Positions 1-11,200 are shown, counted from the stretch's first letter. The stretch is 64,000 nucleotides of DNA from Lithocarpus polystachyus (GCA_033629205.1 CM066164.1:24733954-24797953), one strand, 5' to 3'. The notes: generated by a model from the sequence alone, not told the origin. Numbers and translations: made by a program.

Positions 1-4
1 ACAA

Positions 5-22
5 TTGGCGCCGTCTGTGGGA
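5..22 (+). other. tRNA primer-binding site of the Tat element
   Basis: The sequence TTGGCGCCGTCTGTGGGA begins one base after the LTR end. TGGCGCCG is complementary to a tRNA 3' end finishing in CGGCGCCA, as in the primer sites of Tat and Athila elements. Which tRNA primes is not settled: only the first part of the site is a clear match. Confidence 0.75.
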
Positions 23-57
23 AGGGCTAATTGACTAGAATAGTTAGATTCTTTAAC

Positions 58-1347
58 ATGGCTGGCTCAGGTCCACACCACTTAGAATCTATGGGATCTC
101 AAAGAGAAGAACACTCCCAGGAAGGCCAGGAAGGAAGCGTACATACCACCTGTTCTGGCGAGGGTCAATCTAGGGGCGATAGCCATGTCTCACAGGACAA
201 ACATGCTAAAGCCATGCAGAAGGAGATTGACTACTTGAAGAAGAAGTTGCAACGGGAATGAAGGAGGAGGAGTCCTTCAGGTTCTGATCTTTCCTCTGAT
301 GGCGAGGGAGATGACAACTATAGACACAGGTCACGTACGCCCCCAAGCGAAACCTTCTCGTATGACGAGGACAATCGCCAAGAACGCAGGGGAGGAGGCG
401 CGTCTTCTAGGGGATTGGGAAACGACGCCATGAGCAAAGCGCTCGATCGAATATCCAGATCTCCCTTTACGCACCGGATTGATGCAGGGCGACTCCCCAA
501 GCGGTTCACCCAACCGACATTCACCCTCTACAACGGCCGTACCGACCCAGTTGAGCACGTTAGCTATTTTAATCAGAAAATGGCGGTGTACTCTCATAAC
601 GAGACCTTAATGTGCAAGGTGTTCTCGTCCAGTTTGGGACCTGTGGCGATGAGATGGTTTGATGGCCTCAGAACGGGTTCCATCAACTCTTTCCAGGAGC
701 TCACTCAAGCTTTTGGATCCCGCTTCATCACGAGCAGTAGGGTTCCTCGGCCTCTGGACTCCTTGCTGTCTTTATCCATGAGAGAGGGAGAAACCCTGAA
801 AACTTATTTGGACCGGTATTGGGAGATGTTCAACGAGATCGAGGGTGATGTCAATGATGTGGCTGTCAGAACCTTTAAGGTCGGTCTACCAGCCGACCAC
901 GGTTTACGAAGATCCCTGACAGGAAAGCTAGTCGCCAGTGTCCGTCAGCTCATGGATCGCATTGACAAGTATAAGAGGGTTGAGGAAGATCAGCTGCAAG
1001 AAAAAGGGAAGGGTAAGGTTATCCCTCAGGAGAGGAGGGATTTCAGGTCGGATCGTTACAGCAATAACCGACCTCGGCGAGAATTTGGAGGGGAAGCTGG
1101 GTCTAGAGCCACCCAAACCGTTAATACCGTGTTCCGAGAACCAATACATCAGGTCTTGGAGAAGATCAAGAACGAGCCATACTTTAGATGGCTGAACAAG
1201 ATGAGCGGAGACTCCACGAAACGTAACCAGAGCCTGCATTGTCAATATCATAGAGAGCGCGGACATACGACCGAGGATTGCAGGACCTTATGGAGCCATT
1301 TGCAACAACTGATCCGAGAAGGCAGATTGAAACAGTTCCTAGTTTAG
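58..1347 (+). pseudogene. gag: gag of the Tat element, one internal stop
   Basis: The structural Gag protein forms the virus-like particle in the cytoplasm. The start is the first in-frame ATG, at 58. The frame is open to 1347 apart from TGA at 259-261. The N-terminal part is charged and low in complexity (Arg/Ser/Glu-rich, about residues 20-115). The Retrotrans_gag-like domain lies at about 500-980, with VSYFNQKMAVYS, RWFDGL and FGSRF blocks. Near 1230 is a CQYHRERGHTTEDC knuckle of Cys/His type, in a form common in plant gypsy Gag. The stop at 259 sits where CGA (Arg) is expected within an Arg run, and the terminal TAG at 1345 is itself followed by more in-frame sequence leading into the protease, so it may also be a mutation (CAG to TAG). 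Confidence 0.85.
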
Positions 1348-2058
1348 CCTAACGGACAGGGAGGCCAAACCGACGCAGGGGTTCCAAGTAATAACTCCTC
1401 AAGACCTCCCTTAGGAACAATCAATGTCATCCTCGCCGCACCGAGCAGGACAGGGTCGTACCCCTCCAAGGTAATGACGGTGGCTGGGGCGTATACTGGG
1501 GATCCCGGGCAAGAGCCAAAGAGGGCCAAATTGAGTCCCCACCCAGCGCTAAGCTTCTCGGACGAGGACAAGGCCGGAACCATACAGCCCCACGATGATG
1601 CACTGGTTATAACTCTTAGGATAGGGGGCTATGATGTGAAAAGAGTACTGGTTGACTAAGGCAGTGAGGCTGAGATTATGTACCCAGACTTATATAAGGG
1701 CCTCAATCTCAAGCAGGAGGATCTGACCAGCTATGAATCACCTCTGGTCGGTTTTGATGGGAAAGTAGTTGTTCCAAGGGGACAGATCAGATTGCCAGTT
1801 CAGGCTGGCTCGGAAGTGGTAGAGGTCGACTTTATCGTGGTGGACGCCTTTTCCCCATACACAGCTATCATGGCGCGACCTTGGCTTCACGCCCTTGGGG
1901 CTGTTTCATCCACCCTTCACCTCAAAGTCAAATACCCATCTGGGGACCAAGTTGAGGAGTTGCTTGGAAATCAGGCCGTGGCTAGGCAGTGTCTAGTGGC
2001 GGCCATTACGCACCAGCCTGAGTCAGGGTCCTCGGCCCTGGCCAGCAGGGATTACTAG
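1348..2058 (+). pseudogene. aspartic protease region of the Tat polyprotein, broken
   Basis: This is the same frame as gag and pol. The protease would cut the polyprotein. The active-site region reads RVLVD-stop-GSEAEIMY: TAA at 1657-1659 falls between the catalytic Asp and Gly. Downstream, QIRLPVQAG, VVEVDFIVVDA and YTAIMARPWLHALGAV match the body of retropepsin-like domains in this lineage. A linker rich in Pro, Gly and Asn (1348-1470) joins it to gag. The frame ends at TAG 2056-2058, with 21 more in-frame bases before the next ATG (2080), again compatible with CAG to TAG. The protease cannot work in this copy. Confidence 0.8.
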
Positions 2059-2079
2059 CAATTAAAGTCAACGGCCCCA

Positions 2080-5000
2080 ATGTCCGACGTGGAGGCCAAA
2101 GAGGCAAAATGTGAGAATCTGGAGAAAATTCTTCTTGATGGGGACTCAGAGAAATTTTTTCAAATCGGTGCCCAACTGCCTATTCAAGAAAGAGAAGAGC
2201 TAATGCATTTCTTGAGACAGAATATCGACGTATTCGCTTGGAATGCCTATGAGGCCCTAGGGGTGGATCCAAATTTCATCTGCCACCGTTTGAATGTAAA
2301 TCCATCTGCTCTCCCTAAAAAACAGCCTCCTCGGCGCTCTTCGAGGGAACATTCGGATGCTGTTAAGGAAGAGGTGGATAAGCTTAAACAGGCTGGGGCT
2401 ATCAAAGAAGTGTTCTATCCCGACTGGCTAGCTAACACCGTAGTGGTGAAGAAAAAGAACGGCAAATGGCGTGTGTGCGTGGATTACACGGACCTGAACA
2501 AAGCCTGTCCAAAGGATCCCTTCCCCATGCCTCGAATTGATCAACTGGTGGACGCAACCGTAGGACATCCCCGGATGAGTTTCCTGGACGCCTTCCAAGG
2601 TTATCACCAGATACCTCTGGCCGTAGAGGACCAGGAGAAGACAGCTTTCGTCACTCCTATCGGCAATTACCACTACAAAGTGATGCCATTTGGACTTAAA
2701 AATGCGGGGTCCACGTATCAGAGGATGATGACCAGAATGTTTGAGCCTCAGTTGGGGAAGAATATCGAAATCTACATCGATGATATGGTGGTTAAGAGCA
2801 GGCAAGAGTCCGACCACATCGCCGACCTCGAAAGCATTTTTGAGATCCTGAGAAGGCACAGATTACGGCTCAACGCCTCTAAATGTTCTTTCGGGGTGGG
2901 CTCAAGGAAGTTCCTGGGCTACATGGTCACTCACCGTGGAATTGAGGTGAACCCAAACCAGATCCAAGCCATTAATAAATTACAACCACCTCGGAATCCC
3001 AAAGAGGTGCAGAGGCTGACGGGAATGATCGCTGCTCTCAATCGCTTTATAGCCCGGTCCGCAGACAGGTGCAGACCCTTTTACCATCTATTGAATAAGT
3101 GGAAGGATTTTGAGTGGACCGAGGAATGTGCTTCAGCTTTCCAGCAATTGAAAGACTATCTTTCTCGGCCACCGATAATGTCCAGACCTGACGTGGATGA
3201 AGTCTTATTTGCTTACATCGCGGTGGCCGCTTATGCAGTAAGCTTGGTATTACTGAGGGTTGACAATGGGGTACAAAGACCAGTGTATTATATTAGTAAG
3301 TCCCTCCATGAGGCCGAGGTCAGATACTTGCTATTGGAGAAGGTCGTCCTGGCCGTGGTGCACGCCACACGCAAGCTGCCACATTACTTTCAGGCGCATA
3401 CGGTTGTTGTCTTAACCCAACTGCCACTCAAGGCCTTGCTTCGAAGTGCCAATTATACGGGGAGAATTGCGAAGTGGGGAACCAAGCTGGGGGCCTATGA
3501 CATCAAATACATGCCCCGCAACTCCATAAAGGGCCAGGTCATCGCCGATCTTCTGGCTGAGTTTGCCGAGACCCCGATAAAAGAGGATGAAGATAAACAC
3601 CGCATGGGTGAAAATTTAGTTGGGGTGACCTCCATAGAACGGGCATCACCATGGAGGGTATACGTTGATGGCGCATCGAACCTCAAGGGATCCGGAGTGG
3701 GGCTAGTTCTAATCTCGCCCGAGAGCATCACGATTGAAAAATCGTTAAGACTTGGGTTCTCCGCCACAAACAATGAGACAGAGTATGAGGCCCTGCTAGC
3801 CGGGATGGCCATGATCCAACGGATGGGAGGAAAAGATGTAGACATATTCTCGGACTCCAGATTGGTGGTAGGCCAAGTCCGAGGAGAGCTAGAAGCCAGG
3901 GACCCAAGAATGCAAGAGTACCTTAATCAAATTAAACACCTGCAATCTGGATTCAAGTCTTTCAGCTTGATGCAGATCCCCAGAAGCAGAAACGCACATG
4001 CTGATTCACTTGCGACGTTGGCAACATCCTCGGCGCAGGGTTTGCCGAGGGTGATTCTCGTTGAGGATCTCTTGCAACCTCGTCGGTTGGGGAAAGAGGT
4101 ATCGGCCGTTCACCAGGCGAAAACGGGCCCCAGCTGGATGGATCCCATTGTTCAATTTCTCAAAGATGACTTCCTACCTGAGACCAAATTGGAGGCCGAT
4201 AAAATACGGAGAAAGGCTCCTCGGTTCTGGCTGTTCGAGGATCTGAAACTGTACAAAAGGTCCTTTTCTGGACCGTATTTATTGTGCGTACACCCCGAGG
4301 CAGTAGAGGTTCTCCTGGAAGAACTTCATGAGGGAATTTGTGGGAGCCACACGGGGGGCAGATCTCTATCTCATCAAGCCCTCACCCAGGGGTATTGGTG
4401 GCCCAACATGCATAGGGAAGCTCAGGAATATGTGAGGAAGTACGACCAATGCCAGAGGTTCGCCCCGAGCATACATCAGCCGGGAGGAGAGCTTAATCCC
4501 CTATCCAGTCCATGGTCCTTTGCCCAATGGGGCTTGGATATTGTTGGACCTTTTCCTAAGGCAGCAGGGAATAAAAAATATCTAGTGGTCGGCACAGATT
4601 ACTTCACTAAATGGGTCGAAGCAGAGCCATTGGCCAATATCCGAGATGCCGACATGAAGAGGTTCATTTGGAAGAATATCATCACCCGGTTCGGGGTCCC
4701 GCACACACTCATCTCTGATAACGGACTTCAGTTTGACAGCAAGTCTTTCCGAAGATACTGCTGCAAACTAGGAATAACAAATCGGTACTCCACCCCAGCC
4801 TACCCTCAAGGGAATGGACAAGCCGAGGCCACAAACAAAGTTATAGTAAGTGGACTTAAGAAGAGGCTGGACGACTCCAAGGCCAAATGGGTTGAAGAAT
4901 TACCACACGTACTGTGGACCTACGGGACCACTCCTCGGAAGTCTACAGGCGAAACCCCTTTTTCGTTAACTTACGGAGCCGAGGCAGTTATTCCATTGGA

Positions 5001-5373
5001 GACGGGCTTCCCTACACTAAGGACTAACTCTTTCACTTCAGATAGCAACGACAGCCTACTTGAGAAAAATCTAGACTTGATTGAGGAGAGAAGAGAAAAT
5101 GCCATGGTCCGGTTGGCCTCTTATCAGCATAAGCTCAAATGAGGGTATGATGCAAATGTAAAGTCAAGGCCTTTAGCGCCTGGGGATCTGGTGTTGAGGA
5201 AAGTTGTCGGCTCCGCAAAGAACCTCTCATGGGGAAAGCTGGGACCAAACTGGGAGGGACCATACCGAATCACCTCCATAGCCGGGATAGGGGCGTACTA
5301 CCTGCAAGATTTGGAAAACAGAACAGTGTTGCATCCCTGGAATGTAAACAACCTGAAAAGGTACTATTATTAG
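2080..5373 (+). pseudogene. pol: pol of the Tat element: RT, RNase H, archaeal-type RNase H, integrase
   Basis: Residues are counted from the ATG at 2080. Reverse transcriptase lies at about 75-300, with VDYTDLNKACPKD and FGLKNAGSTYQR, and the catalytic YIDD at 232-235. The ordinary Ty3-type RNase H is at about 380-500. The second, archaeal-type RNase H is at about 525-650, with YVDGAS (Asp 530), TEYEALLAG, SDSRLV and HADSLA supplying the four acidic residues. Integrase has a zinc finger starting at His 750 and His 757, and a catalytic triad of Asp 820, Asp 880 and Glu 916 (exactly 35 residues between the last two). TGA at 5140-5142 interrupts the frame before the last 77 codons, which read on to 5373. 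In the zinc finger the first Cys is Tyr 788 (TAC) before Cys 791, so HHCC has become HHYC. Apart from these two faults the 1020-codon stretch is open. Confidence 0.93.
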
Positions 5374-5448
5374 TAAAAGTGCCCTTTATCTTTTTCTTAC
5401 CCAACTATATCATGTATGATGCTCAATTATGCTGATTTTGGGGGTCAA

Positions 5449-6400
5449 GTAGAACCTCGGCTATGCCCGGTTCCCTGAACCACATACCTAGGGAAAATTA
5501 ATACGATTCATTCTTTCTAAGTATTAAACTGATCCAAGCTACGCCTGGTTCCTCGGACCATCTGCCTTGGAAAAATTAATCGATTCATTTTTCCTAAGTA
5601 TTAAGCTGATCCAAGCTACGCCTGGTTTCTCGGACCATCTGCCTTGGAAAAATTAATACGATACATTATTTTTTCTAAGTATTAAGCTGATCCAAGCTAC
5701 GCCTGGTTCCTCGGACCATCTGCCTTGGAAAAATTAATACGATTCGTTATTTTCTCTAAGTATTAAACTGATCCAAGCTACGCCTGGTTCCTCGACCATC
5801 TGCCTTGAAAAAATTAATACGACTCGTTATTTTTCTAAGTATTAAACTGATCCAAGCTACGCCTGGTTCCTCGGACCATCTGCCTTGGAAAAATTAATAC
5901 GATTCATTTTTCCTAAGTATTAAGCTGATCCAAGCTACGCCTGGTTCCTCAGACCATCTGCCTTGGAAAAATTAATACAATACATCATTTTTTCTAGGTA
6001 TTAAACTGATCCAAGCTACGTCTGGTTCCTCGGACCATCTGCCTTGGAAAAATTAATACGATTCGTTATTTTTCTAAGTATTAAACTGATCCAACCTACG
6101 CCTGGTTCCTCGGACCATCTGCCTTGAAAAAATTAATACGATTTATTTTTCTAAGTATTAAACTGATCCAAGCTACGCCTGGTTCCTCGGACCATCTGCC
6201 TTGAAAAAATTAATACGATTCATTTTTCCTAAGTATTAAGCTGATCCAAGCTACGCCTGGTTCCTCGGACCATCTGCATTGGAAAAATTAATACGATACA
6301 TCATTTTTTCTAGGTATTAAACTGATCTAAGCTACGCCTGGTTCCTCGGACCATCTGCCTTGAAAAAATTAATACGATTCATTATTTCTCTAAGTATTAA
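5449..6400 (+). repeat. About twelve tandem copies of a 77-81 bp unit
   Basis: A unit with the core GATCCAAGCTACGCCTGGTT recurs starting at 5531, 5608, 5689, 5770, 5849, 5927, 6008, 6088, 6165, 6243 and 6323, after one more diverged copy from about 5449. Each unit joins an AT-rich part (AATTAATACGATTC, CTAAGTATT) to a CTCGGACCATCTGCCTT part. Small length changes fall in the T-rich spacer. It lies between the integrase end and the reverse-strand gene. Variable tandem arrays between pol and the 3' LTR are known in Tat elements. No coding capacity is seen. Confidence 0.92.
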
Positions 6401-6964
6401 ACAGTTCCCAAAATTATGCTTAGCTCCTCGGCTACCTACTAAAAAAAAAAAATAAATAGTAATAATAATGTCACAGAGCATTTGCCCAAGTGGCAAAAAG
6501 AACCCAAGGTATGCCTGTCCTTCCAAACCAGTAACTAAAGCAAAAATATCATCCTTGCATCTTCCCGAGATATCCAAGCACTTTTAACCAACTATCTCGA
6601 CCTTATGGGTTATCTTCGCTCAAAACATCTATAGACATAGTGATGAAACTCTTTTCATTTTTGTGTGTTCACGTGGTCCGTAAAGGTGACAACGGATCGT
6701 CCTAGTTTATGTGTTCGCGTAGGGAAGTACTTTGCTGGTCTTTTCTCTATTTTTAGTCTTAATTTCTGATTATTCTTTACAAAAACTCTATGCACGAAAT
6801 CAATAAAAAGTATCTTGCCATAAACTTAAAATGTCTCAAAGTTCAAAAATTCCTTTGAATCTGTCGTTGATATAAACTAAGGAACAAGACAACAGAAATA
6901 CAAAAGGGTAACCCCATTACAAAAGAAAAGCAAGGGAAAGTACAATCAAGATCTCTACTAGGAT
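6401..6964. other. Spacer between minisatellite and antisense gene, no gene seen
   Basis: This is unique sequence within the Tat element, with a short A-run near 6440. It should hold the 3' UTR of the reverse-strand gene, whose stop codon is at 6965-6967. No coding frame of note and no repeat were seen. Confidence 0.5.
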
Positions 6965-7927
6965 CTATTTCTTTTTTATCACTATGTTGTCGGTCAAAGG
7001 AGCCTTGGCCTGTGTGGCAGCAGCCTCAGTGGGACCTTGATCCGGACCCTTTGGATCACCCAAGGAAGGAATTGGGAGACTGGCCAACACGATCTCCATC
7101 CTGGGCACCTCTTTTTCCTTGGCAGGATCCTCGGGGGCAGTGGGCGGCAGCGTAGTCTCGGGGACGACCTTCTCGTGAGCTCCAACTTCTTCCCCTTCGC
7201 CTTCAGGGCCCTCGGGCGCCTGCCGGGAGATATTGGGCAAGGGAGGAGCCATATTTGAGCCGCTTCCTTTCGACTCGGCCACCTCAGGCTGAGGGTCTAT
7301 CGGATGGCCCGCAGAGGGAACGACACGGATGGCCAGGGGGTAGAAAATGTTCTCTGCCTTCCTCAGCATGGACGAGGCTTCAACCCCGGCTTGGTTGAGG
7401 GCCTCAATCCACACCTCAGAGCAGTATTTCCTGCATACCCCTGAAACCTCTGCCCTAAGGGCATCTTCGGTCTCAGCCACTCCGGTATCATAACCTTGCT
7501 GCTCTGCCTCGTCTCTCTCCTTCTCGGCCACCTCTCTTGCTCTCTCAGCTTCTTCCTTTGCCTTTTCCGCCGCTTCCTTAGCCTTCTGAATCTCTTCCTG
7601 CATCTTCTGAAGTGCCACTATCTGCTGCTTGGAAGAGGCCAGTTGGTCTTCGACACCTCGGAGCAGGACCCTCTGGCTCTCGGCCTGCCTTTCCGCACTG
7701 TCTAACGCGGCTTCGACGCTCTTCCTCCCTCTTTCTTCCTCTGCCAGCTTAGTCCTGAGCTCCTGAACGCTCCTTTCGGCCACGCGGAAGGCCTCAACCG
7801 CCGAGATCCTTCTCGCCTCTTCGTCTTTGGCTCGGCGGTGAGCAAGCCCCACCATCTCTTCCGCACAGAAAGCGGCTTGAACGGCCTACGTAAAAGTACG
7901 CATGTATAGATGCTCAGGAATAAAAAA

Positions 7928-7960
<33 letters not shown>

Positions 7961-9593
7961 TATATATATATATATATTTACACGTATATAACGGAAACAA
8001 AAATAAGAAAAAGCAGGGCTTACCATTGCCAAGTTTCTCTTGAGTCCTATAAATACCTCGTGCTGCCTCATTAGCCTGAGGTCAGCCATATCTTTAGGCA
8101 AAAGCAGGGATTGCTCCACTGCATCTGCCACGTACCCGGCCTTCCCGTTCTGGTTGTCCCGGATGGAGGCTTCCTCGGTCAGCAGAGCCCCATCTAGCTC
8201 CAATCGCGGGGCCCAGGTCGGTGCTGCGGGCCTGCAGTCGCCCCGCCGCTCCAACTCATGGGCCGACCTTGATGATTGAGTCCGAGGATGTTTTCCTCCT
8301 CAGCTGGGGTCAGCTTCTTGAAGAGGCTGCTGCGTCCCTATTTCCATCACCTCCTTCCCCTTGTCTTCCCTTTTTCTTTTATGCTCGGGAGGGTCAACTC
8401 GGGGTAGAGGGATAGAAGGTGGGGCCGGTATAGCAGGGGGTGGAGCCGGTGCTTTGGATTGCGCAGGCTTGCTCGAACCATCCTTCCCCGGCTGGGATTC
8501 AAGCAGTTCTTGCAGAGACGACCTCGGTTTCCTCTGAATCCCCATCTCCTCGAGCTCGCTAGAGGTACTTACCGCTGCTTCAGGTGACAAGGGTCGGTTG
8601 AAAACCTCAAAAAGCTCCTCGGAGTCTGAAACTTCAACCACTTCTTTTTCTTTCTCCTTCTTTCCCTCTCCTTCCTCCTCCTTGATGTTGTGCTGGAGCG
8701 GAGGGGGTATGGACACCCCTTCAAGGATTGGAAAGGTGGGAAGTGTGCTCGTCGGGGTGGGGGTGTCCGCAGGAAGAAGGAATCCTGGAGCTGCTACACT
8801 GATCCTATGGAGGCGAGGATCCTTGGCTCGTATAACGCACTTCGGTGCTTGAAAACTGGATGAGATGGGTTTGTAGCCCAATATTATGTGCGCCGCTCTA
8901 AGTTGGCCGTCCGAATGCTGAAACACCTCGGCCTTGAGAATTTTGTCCAAACTCTCCTGGTTCACCAGTCCGAGTTGGGGTACAGCAGAATGCTTATCTG
9001 CAAAAAAAAAAAAAAAAAAAAAAGAGTTAAAATCAAACTCAACGCTACTAGACAGATAATCAAAACAAAGCTTCCTATACTAAAACTCCACCTGGTTCCC
9101 CCTCCCTGGTTGGGCAATGCAAGCCGTCATGCCAATCGCCCGAAACAATTAGAAAATCCTTGTTTAGGCCCTTGTTGGACTCGGGTAAACACTGGATTAA
9201 CCTAACTTCGGGGTATCGCGACTTTAAATAATACCCCTGACCCTTAAGATGGTGGAGATTATAAATCCAGTTGACATCGTGATGTGTCAATCCCAAACCT
9301 AACTTTTCGTTTAAAGCATCTACACAACCCAGAATTCTAAATACGTTAGGAGCGCACTGGGTGGGAGCCAATCTATGAGCGCTAAGGTAATCTCTCATAA
9401 CCTCACCTATGGGGATCTTCATCCCTCCTTCTATAAAAGCGATCATAGGGATCACAACTTCTCCCTCTCGCCTCTGCGCATGCCAATCGCCCTCCTTACA
9501 ATACCTAATGTCTACTCCGGCAGGAATCTTGTAATCGCTCTTAAACCTCGCAATCCCCTCTTCAGAATCTACTAACTCTTTGAATCTACCCAT
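6965..9593 (-). pseudogene. Three-exon antisense gene carried inside the Tat element, one internal stop
   Basis: A gene runs against the direction of the retrotransposon. Exon 1 is 9593-9092, exon 2 is 8997-8024, exon 3 is 7885-6965. Intron 1 (9091-8998) has CAG/GTGGAG and a poly-T tract ending in TTGCAG. Intron 2 (8023-7886) has ATG/GTAAGC and ACGTAG. Joined exons total 2397 nt (799 codons), and both junctions keep frame (phase 1, then 0). Only TGA at 8302-8300 interrupts it, where CGA would fit. Exon 1 resembles the plant 'putative gypsy type transposon' domain family (WHAQRREGEVVIPMIAF, RDYLSAHRLAPTQCAPN). Exon 2 is Pro/Glu/Lys-rich, then DGALLTEEASIRDN and LPKDMADLRLMRQHEVF. Exon 3 starts with a coiled coil of about 150 residues, then an acidic Pro-rich tail. 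The function is unknown; similar reverse-strand genes are reported from Grande-type Tat elements. Confidence 0.8.
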
Positions 9594-9869
9594 TCCCGAA
9601 GAATATTAACAAAACCCAGAATATTCAAGGTTGGGAGAAGAGGCCGAGATGAAAAAGGGCACAGAAAACCGATAAAAATATATACTAGAATGTAAAAAGA
9701 GAAAGGATAAGGATGTATAAAGACTTACAGAAATCTAGGGAAATCTCCTCGGACAGGCTTTGGTGTTTAGGAGTGACACGGGTAATGAGAACGGCTGACA
9801 GGATTCAATGAATATGCTCTGGAGTTAAGCGAATGCCAAAGTAAAGGGAAAAGAAATCGAATAGAAGAG

Positions 9870-9877
9870 TATTTATA
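9870..9877 (-). promoter_or_regulatory. TATA box candidate for the antisense gene
   Basis: TATAAATA reads on the minus strand 277 bases upstream of the exon 1 ATG, leaving room for a 5' UTR of roughly 245 bases. It lies outside the 3' LTR, so the antisense gene would have its own promoter. The motif is short and only its position supports it. Confidence 0.45.
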
Positions 9878-10140
9878 TCAAAAAGACAACCTGAAGCGGT
9901 AAAAATCCCGCCCATACCTTGGTTGAAATCTAGGCCGTTCGATTTGCATCGCACCGTTGAACGTGGGGAACATGGAGCAGCAAATGTTTAATGAGGGAAC
10001 GTCTCGAATACCGCACCGTCAGAAACGCGCCCTTAGAAGTCAAAAAGACATCTCTACTAGCCAAAGCAGTTCGGAAGCTAGTATACGTAAGCAACAAGAC
10101 ATCGAGATCCTCCTTTCTGTCCGAGAGCCCAGAAAGAAGC

Positions 10141-10155
10141 ATCTCGAGGGGCTAT
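10141..10155 (+). other. Polypurine tract of the Tat element
   Basis: ATCTCGAGGGGCTAT lies directly upstream of the LTR start TGTGGGGG. A GAGGGGCTAT-type tract next to the LTR is usual for this lineage and would prime plus-strand synthesis. Confidence 0.7.
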
Positions 10156-10974
10156 TGTGGGGGCAAAAACATCAGCAAAAATGATGGGCCTGTGCGTTGA
10201 GCCCAAATAACAAGAATCATAGGCCCGTATGTTGGACCCAAAATGCGCGCCGAGGACCATGGCCCGGCCGAGGACTACATAGTCTGATCTATAATGACCG
10301 AGATAAACGAAGGGGAATCTGAACAAGACTTGGGAGAGGTCGGCCGCCCGTCCGAGAATGTTAACACCTCGGACGGTCGAGGCAGGAATAAACCTTGGAA
10401 ATCTGCCGGTCAGAAAAGTACCCCAGAAGGTTCTACTGGCTTGAACGGACGTAGTAGATCCATACACCCAGAAATTATCCTAAAATATCAAGGAGGAAGG
10501 CTGCCAACCCCACATTGAATGCCCCACAACTAACCCCCTGGCCGCATTTATGTGGAGAGGACATCTGAACAGTGGCTAATAGTCCCATCGTTTCTATGAA
10601 GTGAGTTCTGGAAAAAGCTAGGAGGACAGGTGTCCAAATACGAAGGAGAAAATCCACACGTGGATGGTTAAGAGAGGGTGGGAGGAAATATAAAAGGAAA
10701 GGAGAATAGAAGAAAGGGGATCTTGAAAAAGAAAAAGAAAAGGAGAGGAGAACTTACAGAGAGAGGGTCATCTTCGGACATAGAACAAAAATAGCACCTT
10801 AAGTCTGAGACTGTAGTTTCATCGTGGTGAACGATCTAGGTCCAACCTATTGATAATCTCAATCTTTCCTAGCCTAGTCCTTCTCAACTTACTCTCTACA
10901 AATTCATTGTATAGGGGCCCTTTTGGGCGAATCCAACCATCTTTGGGCCGGATTTACGAAATTGTGTCCCTACA
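10156..10974 (+). repeat. 3' LTR of the Tat element, 819 bp
   Basis: It begins TGTGGGGGC after the polypurine tract and ends GTCCCTACA, the same last bases that start the window before the primer-binding site. TATAAAA at 10689-10695 is followed by a purine-rich leader, giving U3 of about 560 bases and R-U5 of about 250. The U3 is rich in CCGAGG and GACCGAG segments. Confidence 0.85.
10689..10695 (+). promoter_or_regulatory. TATA box in the Tat 3' LTR
   Basis: TATAAAA within GGAAATATAAAAGGAAAG, located where an LTR promoter is expected. Transcription would start near 10720. Confidence 0.6.
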
Positions 10975-11200
10975 ATGTATATATAATATTATATTGTATT
11001 ATTTTTTATATATTTATATTCTTATATGTATAATTTGAATATATATTTAAATCTTTCATTAGAATTTTGGTACATTATATTTATTTAAATAATAAAATAT
11101 ATAATTTAATATTAAAACACATTCATAATAAATATCTATTAATAATTACTATATTATCAAAATTTATATTTAATCAATATATATATATATATATGATGTA
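10975..11200. repeat. AT-rich dispersed repeat cut by the Tat insertion
   Basis: The block at 11041-11165 (ATTAGAATTTTGGTAC, TTTAAATAATAAAATATATAA, CATTCATAATAAATATCT) is closely matched in reverse complement at about 38995-39110. The Tat LTR ends inside this repeat at 10974. Its class is unknown. It ends with a TA microsatellite near 11179-11195. Confidence 0.6.

Larger units (their letters stand above)
1..10974 (+). mobile_element. Tat-lineage Ty3/gypsy LTR retrotransposon, 5' LTR off-window
   Basis: Positions 1-3 (ACA) match the last bases of the 3' LTR at 10972-10974 and are followed at once by a primer-binding site, so the window opens at the end of the 5' LTR. Order seen: gag, protease, reverse transcriptase, RNase H, a second archaeal-type RNase H, integrase, a 79-bp tandem repeat, a spliced reverse-strand gene, polypurine tract, 819-bp 3' LTR. 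The second RNase H between the first one and integrase is the known hallmark of the Tat lineage, and reverse-strand genes downstream of pol are known from Tat members such as Grande. The sense coding frame is continuous but has five stop codons, so this copy is dead for its own proteins. The right flank is ATGTA; the left flank is not visible, so the target duplication cannot be tested. Confidence 0.93.

Noticed and set aside
3412..3845. Minus-strand frames of 60-116 codons under pol
   Set aside because: Shadows of the well-supported RNase H coding frame on the plus strand.
5449..6400. CRISPR-like regular repeats
   Set aside because: Head-to-tail tandem units without unique spacers, in plant retrotransposon DNA.
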